Positions 16,038 through 24,135 of a stretch of 30,747 nt of DNA are shown here, one piece after another; position 1 is the first letter of the stretch, and each line of letters starts with the position of its first letter. The notes beneath the pieces are model-generated. The model saw only the letters and a list, made by a program, of their open reading frames with translations. It was not told the DNA's origin and searched no databases. Position numbers and translations under genes: made by a program. The DNA comes from Actinomycetes bacterium (lineage in GTDB: Bacteria; Actinomycetota; Acidimicrobiia; Acidimicrobiales; JAMCPL01), in the NCBI GenBank assembly GCA_021846725.1, contig JAJZWK010000004.1:1-30747 (forward strand), read 5' to 3'.

Positions 16038-16142
16038 CCCCTAGAGCAACGTGCTTTGCTATGTCTGTCGGCCAATGTACCCAGCCCATGGTGCGACTCA
16101 GCAGATGATGCCCCTAGAGTAACGTGCTTTGCTATGTCTGTC
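16038..16142 (+). repeat. 32 bp direct repeat pair
   Basis: Blocks at 16038-16069 and 16111-16142 are the same but for one base; they begin CCCCTAGAG and end GCTATGTCTGTC. The period is 73 bases, close to the 71 of the neighbouring repeat pair. The similar periods may reflect one duplication of a roughly 70-base unit with later changes. Confidence 0.85.
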
Positions 16143-16291
16143 CTGGTATCACGCCTGTCCCTGTGCCACCCCTGTAACCTATTTAGCAGTGAGGACGTCA
16201 CGGAACTGCATATGAGTTTGCATAGGTACCTGCTCTCCTGTAAGTATGTATGGAGTAGAGCATGGATAAGCTGAAAAGGTAAGGAGTAGTA

Positions 16292-17449
16292 GTGGATCTC
16301 TTTGAGTACCAGGGTAAGCAGTATTTTGAACGCTATGACATTCCAGTGTCAAAAGGAGGCGTAGCGGTGAGCGTCGATGAGGCAGTCAGGATCGCTGATT
16401 CGGTAGGTTATCCGGTTGTCGTAAAAGCGCAGGTAAAGGTAGGAGGGAGGGGCAAGGCTGGCGGGGTGAAGCTGGCATCTACACCTGAAGAGGCCAGACA
16501 ACACGCTGGCAACATCTTGGGTATGGACATCAAGGGGCATACTGTCGAAAGGCTTTGGGTGGAACATGCTACAGATATAGCCAAGGAGTGGTACGCTAGT
16601 TTCACTCTGGATAGAGCTGCTCAGTTGCATTTGCTTATGCTCTCCGTAAAAGGTGGGGTAGAGATAGAAGAGGTGGCGCGGACAGACCCAGAGGCAATAG
16701 TCAAAGTCCATGTAGATCCCTCCGAGGGGTATTCGCTGTCACAGGCCATGAATGCAGTTACCAAGGCTGGTATAGACGCAGAGGTTCGTGGTGAGACGGC
16801 AAAGCTGCTGGTCAGTTTGTACAGGTGTTTTGTAGAAGGTGATTGTGATCTGGTCGAGATAAACCCGCTGGTGCTAACTACTGATGGCAAGGTACATGCA
16901 CTTGATGCGAAAGTCACCCTGGACGATAATGCTATGTTTCGGCATCCCGAATGGGAAGAGTTTGCAGCGACGGATACTACCGACGAGAGGGAGAAGAGTG
17001 CCAAGCAGCGTGGACTGAACTATGTGGGACTCGACGGCGATGTGGGTATAATAGCAAATGGTGCAGGGTTGGCAATGAGTACTCTTGACGTAGTGAGTCA
17101 GGCTGGAGGCTCCGCCGCAAACTTCTTGGATATTGGAGGCGGTGCGAATGCTGCGTTGATGGCCTCTGCACTGGATCTCATTAATTCCGATTCAAACGTA
17201 AAGTCTATCCTCGTAAATATATTCGGTGGTATTACAAGATGCGATGAGGTGGCAAAGGGTATAGTACAGGCTCTAGCTGAGGTAGATCTGAAGTCTCCCA
17301 TTGTATTGAGGTTGGATGGTACTAACGCCGAGGAGGGAAGAGAGATATTGGCAGATCATATATCGGATCGGCTACTGGTAGAGAAGACGATGCTTGATGC
17401 AGCATCCAAAGCGGTGGCCATGGCGGCGACCAAGGATAGCAAAGGCTAG
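16292..17449 (+). CDS. sucC: Succinyl-CoA synthetase beta subunit
   Basis: The nucleotide-binding subunit of the TCA-cycle enzyme that interconverts succinyl-CoA and succinate with ATP or GTP formation. The N-terminal ATP-grasp domain starts MDLFEYQGKQYFERY and contains VVVKAQVKVGGRGKAGGV and the metal site VEINPLV. The C-terminal domain has GLDGDVGIIANGAGLAMSTLD and NIFGGITRCDEVAKGI. Length 385 is typical. The start is a GTG with AAGGAG at 16281-16286, 5 bases upstream. The 3' end and the spacer to sucD carry a 32-base-period duplication (17420-17479) that includes the stop codon. It leads the sucC-sucD-purH run. Confidence 0.97.
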   Translation: MDLFEYQGKQYFERYDIPVSKGGVAVSVDEAVRIADSVGYPVVVKAQVKVGGRGKAGGVKLASTPEEARQHAGNILGMDIKGHTVERLWVEHATDIAKEWYASFTLDRAAQLHLLMLSVKGGVEIEEVARTDPEAIVKVHVDPSEGYSLSQAMNAVTKAGIDAEVRGETAKLLVSLYRCFVEGDCDLVEINPLVLTTDGKVHALDAKVTLDDNAMFRHPEWEEFAATDTTDEREKSAKQRGLNYVGLDGDVGIIANGAGLAMSTLDVVSQAGGSAANFLDIGGGANAALMASALDLINSDSNVKSILVNIFGGITRCDEVAKGIVQALAEVDLKSPIVLRLDGTNAEEGREILADHISDRLLVEKTMLDAASKAVAMAATKDSKG

Positions 17450-17479
17450 TAATGGCGGTAATCAAGGATAGTAAAGGCG
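17420..17479 (+). repeat. 32-base-period duplication across the sucC stop
   Basis: 17420-17447 and 17452-17479 are near-identical (ATGGCGG..., then CAAGGATAG and AAAGGC), and a shorter third piece (GGCGACCAAGGA) follows at 17479-17490. The sucC end appears to have been duplicated into the spacer. The last piece supplies the AAGGAG used by sucD. Confidence 0.8.
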
Positions 17480-17498
17480 GCGACCAAGGAGAGATGAA

Positions 17499-18383
17499 TT
17501 GAGTATATTTGTAGATGAGAACACTACTGTAATCGTACAGGGACTAACTGGTAGCCAGGGAAGATTCCACGGACTGCGTAATCGTGACTATGGTACGAAA
17601 GTCGCAGCTGGTGTCACTCCTGGTAAGGGTGGAACCGATGTCGATGGTATACCTGTCTATGATTCGGTGAAGGAGGCGGTCGAGGCTACCGGCGCGATAG
17701 CTTCATTTGTAGTAGTGCCACCTCGTGGTGCAGCGGAAGCCATATTGGAGGCTGCTAGTGCCGGCATATCGTTAGTGGTCTGTATTACTGAAGGTATACC
17801 TGCCCAGGATGAGGCTCGTACAGTAAATATATTGAAAAGAGATTTCCCCACCACCAGGCTTATAGGTCCTAACTGTCCAGGGATTATCTCGCCGGGAAAA
17901 TGCAATATAGGCATCACTCCCGGTAATATAGCTCTTCCTGGAGGTCCGGTTGGAGTGGTCAGTCGTTCAGGAACACTTACATACCAGGCTCTTCATGAAC
18001 TCTCCCAACAGAAAGTTGGTCAGACTACCTGCGTCGGTATTGGCGGTGACCCCGTTCCCGGTACCAGCTTCGTAGATTGCCTGGCTGCGTTTGAGCAAGA
18101 TCCGGAGACGCGTGCTGTCATGATGATAGGAGAGATAGGGGGATCGGCAGAAGAGAGTGCAGCAGAGTTTATTTCAACATCTATGACAAAGCCGGTGGTG
18201 GCTTACATAGCTGGCCAGACGGCACCTCCCGGTAGGAGAATGGGACATGCCGGTGCCATTGTTTCCGGCAATTCCGGTACGGCGCAGGGGAAGATGGACG
18301 CATTGAGTGCAGCTGGTGTGCGGGTGGCCAAAAATCCGACCGAAGCTGGTGAGATCATGGTCGACATAGTGCGTTCGTTGTAA
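17499..18383 (+). CDS. sucD: Succinyl-CoA synthetase alpha subunit
   Basis: The CoA-binding, phospho-histidine subunit that pairs with SucC. Family landmarks are VQGLTGSQGRFHGLRNRDYG near the start, GPNCPGIISPGKCNIGITPG, VGVVSRSGTLTYQ and the phosphorylated His in GRRMGHAGAIVSG. Length 294 is normal. The start is a TTG at 17499, chosen because AAGGAG at 17486-17491 lies 7 bases upstream and the protein begins as the family does. The stop TAA shares its last base with the purH ATG (TAATG), so purH is coupled to it. Confidence 0.97.
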   Translation: MSIFVDENTTVIVQGLTGSQGRFHGLRNRDYGTKVAAGVTPGKGGTDVDGIPVYDSVKEAVEATGAIASFVVVPPRGAAEAILEAASAGISLVVCITEGIPAQDEARTVNILKRDFPTTRLIGPNCPGIISPGKCNIGITPGNIALPGGPVGVVSRSGTLTYQALHELSQQKVGQTTCVGIGGDPVPGTSFVDCLAAFEQDPETRAVMMIGEIGGSAEESAAEFISTSMTKPVVAYIAGQTAPPGRRMGHAGAIVSGNSGTAQGKMDALSAAGVRVAKNPTEAGEIMVDIVRSL

Positions 18384-20065
18384 TGCGGGCACTTATATCT
18401 GTATATGACAAGAATGGACTGGTAGAGTTTTCCCGTGAGTTGGCGGGATTGGGTTGGGAAATCCTGGCAAGTGGAGGTACGTCCAAAGTACTCGGTGACG
18501 CGGGCATAGATCACATCGAAGTTGCTTCTCTGACTGGTTTCGGGTCTCTACTGTCCGGAAGAGTAAAGACACTTCATCCCGCTATACATGCTGGCATACT
18601 CGCTGACAGAGACAATCCCTCTCACCTGGCTGATCTGGTCGAACAGGACATAGAGCCAATAGACCTAGTGGTATGTAATCTGTATCCCTTCAAGAGTCAG
18701 CCGTCTATAGAGATGATTGACGTTGGGGGACCTACTATGGTGAGAGCTGCAGCGAAGAACTTTGCACATGTCGGGGTAATCGTCAATCCTGATGATTACG
18801 TACCAGTATTGGATGAGTTAAAAACGCTTGGTGAGCTCTCCGCGGGGACCCGTAGACGATTGGCGCGTGAAGCTTTTGCTCATACGGCTGCCTATGATAC
18901 TGCGATCGTATCGTGGATGGACGGTGGTGGGCTGAGTAGCGAGGATGCAGCAGGTGGAGATACCGTTGCGAGCGGGGCTGCCGCAGCAGGAGTTGCCACA
19001 GTAGAAGCTACATCAGGTGGGGCTACATCAGGTGGGGCCACAGCGAGCGGAACTACAGCGAGCGGAACTACAGCGCTTCCACCTGTGTTGGACCTGAACT
19101 TGGAGCTTGCGGACAGCCTGAAATACGGTGAGAACCCGCATCAGAGAGGTGCACGGTATCGTGTGCGTGGTCAGACAGATTGGCTGGATTCGATGGTACA
19201 GCACGCTGGTAGAGAACTTTCTTATATAAACTTGTTTGATACGGAATCGGCGTGGTGGTTGGCTTATGAGTTGAAAGCTAGCTGCAGCCAGGAGCAACCA
19301 TACTCTGGGAAGAGCGAGAATCTTGAGTTCAGCGCGGTAATCGTAAAGCATGCCAATCCCTGTGGTGCGGCTCTAGGTGGTACGATGGCCGATGCTTACA
19401 GACTGGCGCTGGAATGTGATCCAGTGTCGGCATTCGGTGGAGTTGTTGCCATCTCGGATCATTGCGGTATCGAAGTAGCGGAAGCTATGGTAGAAGGACC
19501 TCAAGCTGATGTGATCATAGCTCCATCTTATGATCCCCAAGCTATAGAGATGCTTGTAGCCAGGCGTAAGGCTACTAGACTTCTTGAAGCGCCACCACCT
19601 CATCGACCTTCGCTATCAGTGAGGAGCCTTGGAGATAGTTTCCTAGTGCAGGATAACGATATAGTTTCGATGGACACCAGTCGCTTCGAGGTGGTCAGTA
19701 AGGCAGTATTGCCAGAGGGTAGTATGAACGATGTGATGATGGCCTGGTTGGTATGTGCTCGTACCACCTCAAATGCTATCGTGGTAGTAAACAACGAGCA
19801 GGCAGTCGGTGTTGGGGCTGGACAGCAGAGCAGAGTAGAAGCGGCAGAGATCGCTGTCACCAAGGCAGGAGATCGATCTAACGGAGGTGTAGCTGCCAGT
19901 GATGCATTTTTCCCCTTCAGGGACGGCTTGGATGTACTTGCCAGGGCGGGGATCAAGGTGGTTGTGCAGCCTGGAGGTTCGGTCAACGATAAGGCGGTAA
20001 TCGACGCAGCGAATGAATACGGCATTGCTATGGTGTTCACTGGCGAGCGTCACTTCCGTCACTGA
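18383..20065 (+). CDS. purH: Bifunctional AICAR transformylase / IMP cyclohydrolase
   Basis: PurH catalyses the last two steps of IMP synthesis: formylation of AICAR with 10-formyl-THF, then ring closure. The MGS-like cyclohydrolase domain is about 1-175 (LISVYDKNGLVEFSREL, LASGGTSKVL, SGRVKTLHPAIHAGIL). The transformylase domain starts near 233 (LKYGENPHQ, VKHANPCGAAL, SAFGGVVA) and ends GERHFRH. Between them residues 181-232 form a Gly/Ala/Ser/Thr-rich linker, part of it encoded by 15 bp tandem repeats (19007-19075). Total length is 560, compared with about 510-530 for most relatives. It starts on the sucD stop. folD follows and supplies the cofactor. Confidence 0.97.
   Translation: MRALISVYDKNGLVEFSRELAGLGWEILASGGTSKVLGDAGIDHIEVASLTGFGSLLSGRVKTLHPAIHAGILADRDNPSHLADLVEQDIEPIDLVVCNLYPFKSQPSIEMIDVGGPTMVRAAAKNFAHVGVIVNPDDYVPVLDELKTLGELSAGTRRRLAREAFAHTAAYDTAIVSWMDGGGLSSEDAAGGDTVASGAAAAGVATVEATSGGATSGGATASGTTASGTTALPPVLDLNLELADSLKYGENPHQRGARYRVRGQTDWLDSMVQHAGRELSYINLFDTESAWWLAYELKASCSQEQPYSGKSENLEFSAVIVKHANPCGAALGGTMADAYRLALECDPVSAFGGVVAISDHCGIEVAEAMVEGPQADVIIAPSYDPQAIEMLVARRKATRLLEAPPPHRPSLSVRSLGDSFLVQDNDIVSMDTSRFEVVSKAVLPEGSMNDVMMAWLVCARTTSNAIVVVNNEQAVGVGAGQQSRVEAAEIAVTKAGDRSNGGVAASDAFFPFRDGLDVLARAGIKVVVQPGGSVNDKAVIDAANEYGIAMVFTGERHFRH
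19007..19075 (+). repeat. 15 bp tandem repeats inside purH
   Basis: GCTACATCAGGTGGG is repeated exactly at 19007-19021 and 19022-19036. A related unit (GCCACAGCGAGCGGA, then ACTACAGCGAGCGGA) follows at 19037-19066, and a partial copy at 19067-19075. The period is 15 bp, the same as in tsaB, and encodes ATSGG and ASGTT pentapeptides in the interdomain linker. Confidence 0.92.
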
Positions 20066-20130
20066 CCCGAAGATAGTTTTTGCTGTTCATAAGGAATTGG
20101 AATACGATCAAAACGGTATAAACTGGGCAA

Positions 20131-20988
20131 ATGACTGCTAAGATATTGAATGGTGAGGTGCTGGCGCAGCAGATTCGCGATGATATAGCTATAGAGGTAG
20201 CTAGCTTGCGCAGGAACGGCGTTATACCAGGGCTTGGTACTATCCTGGTAGGAGACGATCCGCCGTCATCGCGTTATGTGGCGATGAAGCATGAAGATTG
20301 CGCGGAGGTCGGGATAGAATCGATACACGAACATCTTCCGGCTGATACCACACAAGAGCAGCTTATGGCAGTTGTTGACCGTTTCAATTCTGATCCCAGA
20401 GTACATGCCTATCTCATTCAGTTGCCGTTGCCGAAAGGTCTCAATGAGGAAGAGGCACTGTTGGCGGTCAATCCGGTAAAGGATGTCGACGGTCTCCATC
20501 CTGTGAATCTGGGGATGCTAGTCATGGGTAAACCCAGAGTATTGCCATGCACTCCGGCAGGCATCCTGGAATTACTGGCGGCAAATGGGATAGATCTGGA
20601 TGGTAAGCATGTGGTCATAGTGGGTAGGGGGCTTACCATCGGTAGGCCATTGGCCCTACTGGCTGCATTGAAACGGCCGGGTTGTAATGCAGCTGTAACG
20701 GTAGTGCATACTGGAGTGCGACATATGGAGGAGTACCTGCGTAGAGCGGATGTGATTATTGCGGCTGCTGGTCATGGTGGTCTAGTCAAGCCTGATATGG
20801 TGAAGCCAGGTGCTGTGGTGGTCGGTGCAGGTACTTCTTGGGAAGGACGTCGTTTGATCTCCGATGTAGATGAAGGAGTAAGTGAGGTTGCTGGTTGGAT
20901 TACTCCGAGGATTGGTGGTGTGGGACCAATGACCAGGGCAATGTTGTTAAGAAATGCCCTAGAGGCAGCCAGACATTCCACTCGGTGA
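20131..20988 (+). CDS. folD: Methylenetetrahydrofolate dehydrogenase / cyclohydrolase
   Basis: FolD oxidises 5,10-methylene-THF with NADP and hydrolyses the product to 10-formyl-THF, the donor used by PurH just upstream. Active-site Tyr49 and Lys53 are in YVAMKHEDC; QLPLPKGL, PVKDVDGLHPVN, PCTPAGILELL and GGVGPMTRAML follow in order. The cofactor loop reads GRGLTIGRP, where many homologues have GRSxxVGxP; I recall GRG variants from other actinobacteria. At 285 residues it is normal. The ATG at 20131 is 65 bases after purH. metF begins 6 bases after the stop, so the two form a folate pair. Confidence 0.96.
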   Translation: MTAKILNGEVLAQQIRDDIAIEVASLRRNGVIPGLGTILVGDDPPSSRYVAMKHEDCAEVGIESIHEHLPADTTQEQLMAVVDRFNSDPRVHAYLIQLPLPKGLNEEEALLAVNPVKDVDGLHPVNLGMLVMGKPRVLPCTPAGILELLAANGIDLDGKHVVIVGRGLTIGRPLALLAALKRPGCNAAVTVVHTGVRHMEEYLRRADVIIAAAGHGGLVKPDMVKPGAVVVGAGTSWEGRRLISDVDEGVSEVAGWITPRIGGVGPMTRAMLLRNALEAARHSTR

Positions 20989-20994
20989 GCGACC

Positions 20995-21858
20995 TTGACC
21001 AAGATATCTGAACTTCTTAGGCAGGGAACTAGTTTGTCGGTGGAGCTATGGCCTCCTCGTAGCCACGATGCCCAGGAACGTCTAGAGAACGTCTTAACTG
21101 AGCTCTATCCCCTACATCCGACCTTTACCTCAATTACTTACGGTGCCGGTGGTTCCACTAGGGAACGTACTCATGATCTAGTAGTTAGAATAGCTCGTGA
21201 GGGACTGATTACGCCTATGGCCCACCTTGTCTGCGCTGCACACTCGCGGAGTGAGCTGGTCGACATACTTGTGCGTTACAGAGATGAGGGCATCAACAAT
21301 GTACTGGCACTTATGGGTGATCCTCCCTTGGATGCTACCGCCCCTCTCGAACAGGGGGAACTTGCACATGCCATAGACCTAGTAGAACTGGCCAAGGAGG
21401 TCGGGGATTTCTGCGTAGCTGTTGCAGCTCATCCTGAAGGTCATCCGCTCTCACCAGATATAAGAAGTGATCGTGACTACTTGGCTAGGAAGATGAAGGT
21501 ATCCGATTTTGCTATAACACAGTTCTTTTTCAATGCCGATCACTATTTTCGACTTGTGGATGATCTTGCTGAGAGAGGTATTGAAAAGCCTATTTTACCT
21601 GGGATAATGCCTATAACTAAGGTTCGTACTGTATATAAAATGGCCGAATTGTCTGGCACTGAGGTGCCTTCAGAGCTGGCTGGAAGAATAGAAAGAGTGG
21701 CCGGTAATCCTGATGATGTTCGCAAGATAGGTGTAGAAGTGGCAATAGATTTGGCAAGGAGACTTATTGCAGGCGGAGTACCGGGATTGCACTTTTATAC
21801 TATGAATGAGTCTGCTGCCACTATAGAGATAGTCAACTCCCTATCTTATTTTCATTAG
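20995..21858 (+). CDS. metF: Methylenetetrahydrofolate reductase
   Basis: MetF is a flavin TIM-barrel enzyme that reduces 5,10-methylene-THF to 5-methyl-THF for methionine synthesis. Family motifs: SVELWPPRS at 14-22 (the family usually has FEFFPP here), TSITYGAGGSTRERT, ALMGDPP, VAAHPEGHP, ITQFFFNADHYFRLVD, PGIMPI and GVPGLHFYTMN. Length 287 is normal. The start is a TTG at 20995, six bases after folD; no earlier start fits. The stop TAG runs directly into copy C of the dispersed repeat. FolD's product can go either to purines (PurH) or to methyl groups (MetF), and the genes for this branch point are adjacent. Confidence 0.95.
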   Translation: MTKISELLRQGTSLSVELWPPRSHDAQERLENVLTELYPLHPTFTSITYGAGGSTRERTHDLVVRIAREGLITPMAHLVCAAHSRSELVDILVRYRDEGINNVLALMGDPPLDATAPLEQGELAHAIDLVELAKEVGDFCVAVAAHPEGHPLSPDIRSDRDYLARKMKVSDFAITQFFFNADHYFRLVDDLAERGIEKPILPGIMPITKVRTVYKMAELSGTEVPSELAGRIERVAGNPDDVRKIGVEVAIDLARRLIAGGVPGLHFYTMNESAATIEIVNSLSYFH

Positions 21859-21884
21859 TGGTCTGTTTCGCAAATAATTATGGG
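21858..21884 (+). repeat. Dispersed post-stop repeat, copy C
   Basis: GTGGTCTGTTTCGCAAATAA at 21858-21877 matches copy A with changes at three positions, all C/T or T/C. The first G belongs to the metF stop codon. Confidence 0.65.
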
Positions 21885-22194
21885 TTCTTATGGGTTCTTG
21901 CCAGTCTTGTAGGCCTTGCCAGTCTTGTCAGTCTTGCCAGGGTTCAGCGTTCTGTTATGTGTTCTAGCCGCAGATCCCTCAGTGGAGTACTCACCTCTGC
22001 TATAATTATAGGGGAGATGCGATGATCCAGGTTGTTCAGGCGGCTAACCAGTGATTGCATTGCACATAAAAATTACGAGGTAAAAGTAGCACGAAATAGA
22101 AAGGTGCGTTGGTGATTTCAAGGTCAAACGGATTGACAGGTTGTAGTTTGAATGTGATTGGAGAGATACATACGGCATTCCGGAGTAAAGCATA
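21859..22194. other. 336-base gyrB upstream region
   Basis: After repeat copy C come short tandem repeats: TTATGGGTTC twice at about 21877-21896, then several GCCAGTCTTG pieces up to about 21943. An extended -10 promoter lies at 21998-22006. The remaining 190 bases are probably the gyrB 5' leader. It holds a 10-codon ORF behind GGGGAG (about 22023) that may be chance. Confidence 0.6.
21998..22006 (+). promoter_or_regulatory. Extended -10 promoter of gyrB-gyrA
   Basis: TGCTATAAT is a perfect extended -10 element (TGn-TATAAT). The -35 position (21978-21983, CTCAGT) is poor, as is common with extended -10 promoters. The predicted start near 22013 gives a leader of about 180 bases. Confidence 0.7.
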
Positions 22195-24135
22195 GTGGTA
22201 GATGTAGAGAGCAGCGTTACTCCAAACGGCTCATACGAAGCCGGTGATATTACGGTACTGGAGGGGCTCGATCCTGTAAGGGCCAGGCCGGGTATGTATA
22301 TAGGATCCACTGGGTCCACCGGTCTTCATCATCTTGTATGGGAGGTGGTAGACAACGCTGTGGATGAGGCTATGGCCGGCTTCTGTACCAGGATTGAGGT
22401 GACAATCCTGGAAGATGGTGGCTGTAGGGTGGTGGACAATGGGAGGGGGATTCCGACCGACCCCCATCCCCAATATCCGGACAAGTCTGCCGCCGAACTC
22501 GTATTGACTACACTTCATGCTGGCGGGAAGTTTGGTGGTTCGGGCTACAAGGTATCGGGTGGGTTGCACGGGGTGGGTGTATCGGTGGTAAATGCTCTCT
22601 CGACGCGACTGGTACTTGAAGTTGATCGTGATGGTAAGCATTACATGGCTGAGTTCAAAGATGGTGGGCAGATTACCCAGCCTCTTCATCAGAGCGGTGC
22701 CGCGCCAAGGGGTAGAACAGGGACGACAGTGACCTTCTGGCCTGACGGGACGATATTCGAGGATGTGGAGTTCAGGTCGCAGACTATTCTCGAAAGATTG
22801 CAGGTAATGGCCTTTTTGAACAAAGGGTTGGAGATAGTTTATAAAGATGCCAGGGTTGGGAGAGAGCAGTCGGTAACCTACAAGTACAACGGGGGTGTTA
22901 TTGATTTTGTCAAGCATCTCAATGCTTCGAAAGAGCCGTTATTCAAAAAAGTCTGTACTCTCGTAGGGGTAGAGGAAGATCAAGAGATCGAGATAGCACT
23001 CCAATGGAATACCGGTTACCACGAGTCGATCTATTCGTTTGCAAATGGCATATCTACTGTAGAAGGTGGTATGCATGAAGAGGGTTTCAAAAAAGCACTT
23101 ACAAACGTAATTAACAAGTATGCGCGTTCAAGAGGCATACTTAAAGAGAAGGATGACAACCTTACCGGTGAGGATATTAGGGAGGGATTGACCGCAATAG
23201 TTTCGGTCAAGCTCAGAGATCCACAGTTCGAGGGGCAGACAAAGGCCAAATTGGGGAATGTATCCATACGTTCGTTGGTTGAGAAATCCACTAATGAGAA
23301 GTTGGCTGAATGGATCGAGGAGAACCCACGTGAAGGTAATCAAATATGCCAGAAGGCGGTGCTGGCATCAAGAGCAAGGGTGGCTGCTCGTCAGGCGAGA
23401 GAACTAACCAGGAGAAAATCTGCACTGGATGGTGCTGGTCTGCCCGGTAAGTTGATAGATTGTTCCTCGCGCGATGCTCGTGAGACGGAAATATTCATAG
23501 TCGAAGGCAATTCTGCAGGTGGGTCTGCCAAAGATGCCAGAGATCCTATCACGCAGGCAATACTACCTATTCGTGGCAAGATTCTTAATGTAGAGAAGGC
23601 GAGGGTGGACAAGATACTGAAGAACACCGAGATACAAGCGCTGGTATCGGCTATTGGCGCAGGGGTGTCTGACGACTTTGATGTATCGAAGATACGCTAC
23701 AACAAGGTAATCATTTTGGCTGATGCCGATGTGGATGGATCGCACATAAGGACACTCCTGCTTACCTTTTTCTTCCGGCAGATGAAGGAGATGGTAGAAG
23801 CCGGGCACGTATATGCCGCCCAACCGCCATTGTATTCTACGATGGTAGGTAAGAAGAGGGTTTATTTTTTGGATGATGCCGCCAAAGATAGATTTATGGC
23901 AGATCATCCTGGACATAAAGCAGAGTTCCAACGGTTGAAGGGATTGGGTGAAATGGATTTTGGTGAGTTGAGAGAGACTACTATGGATCCGGCCAAGAGA
24001 TCATTATTACAGATCACGGTAGAGCAGGCTGCAATGGCAGATGAGGTATGCTCTATCTTAATGGGTGACGACGTGGAACAGAGACGGCGCTTCATCCAAT
24101 CGAATGCTAAAGATGTAAGGTTCCTGGATATATAA
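22195..24135 (+). CDS. gyrB: DNA gyrase subunit B
   Basis: The ATPase and TOPRIM half of gyrase, which introduces negative supercoils. The GHKL ATPase has the catalytic Glu50 in VWEVVDNAVDEA, Asp81 in VVDNGRGIP, and GGLHGVGVSVVNALS. The QTK loop is EGQTKAKLGN. The TOPRIM domain carries VEGNSAGGSAK and LADADVDGSHIRTLLL. Asn439 replaces the Asp usual in EGDSAGG; the matching E. coli residue is Asp426, where Asn gives quinolone resistance. Length 646 is normal for an actinobacterial GyrB. The start is GTG with GGAG 9 bases upstream. The stop overlaps the gyrA start by one base (TAATG). No recF or dnaN is adjacent. Confidence 0.97.
   Translation: MVDVESSVTPNGSYEAGDITVLEGLDPVRARPGMYIGSTGSTGLHHLVWEVVDNAVDEAMAGFCTRIEVTILEDGGCRVVDNGRGIPTDPHPQYPDKSAAELVLTTLHAGGKFGGSGYKVSGGLHGVGVSVVNALSTRLVLEVDRDGKHYMAEFKDGGQITQPLHQSGAAPRGRTGTTVTFWPDGTIFEDVEFRSQTILERLQVMAFLNKGLEIVYKDARVGREQSVTYKYNGGVIDFVKHLNASKEPLFKKVCTLVGVEEDQEIEIALQWNTGYHESIYSFANGISTVEGGMHEEGFKKALTNVINKYARSRGILKEKDDNLTGEDIREGLTAIVSVKLRDPQFEGQTKAKLGNVSIRSLVEKSTNEKLAEWIEENPREGNQICQKAVLASRARVAARQARELTRRKSALDGAGLPGKLIDCSSRDARETEIFIVEGNSAGGSAKDARDPITQAILPIRGKILNVEKARVDKILKNTEIQALVSAIGAGVSDDFDVSKIRYNKVIILADADVDGSHIRTLLLTFFFRQMKEMVEAGHVYAAQPPLYSTMVGKKRVYFLDDAAKDRFMADHPGHKAEFQRLKGLGEMDFGELRETTMDPAKRSLLQITVEQAAMADEVCSILMGDDVEQRRRFIQSNAKDVRFLDI

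Larger units (their letters stand above)
15903..16291. other. 389-base intergenic region built of direct repeats
   Basis: No convincing gene is seen; a 72-codon ORF at 16056-16274 lies across the repeats, has no ribosome-binding site and looks random. The first half is made of duplicated blocks, listed at 15924-16016 and 16038-16142. The sucC promoter should lie in the second half, but I could not assign it. Confidence 0.6.

Noticed and set aside
16056..16274. 72-codon plus-strand ORF before sucC
   Set aside because: It runs across the duplicated 32 bp blocks, has no ribosome-binding site, and its Cys/Ser-rich translation matches nothing.
22231..22917. 228-codon minus-strand ORF opposite gyrB
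   Set aside because: It is antisense to the conserved GyrB ATPase region, has no ribosome-binding site and has random-looking composition.
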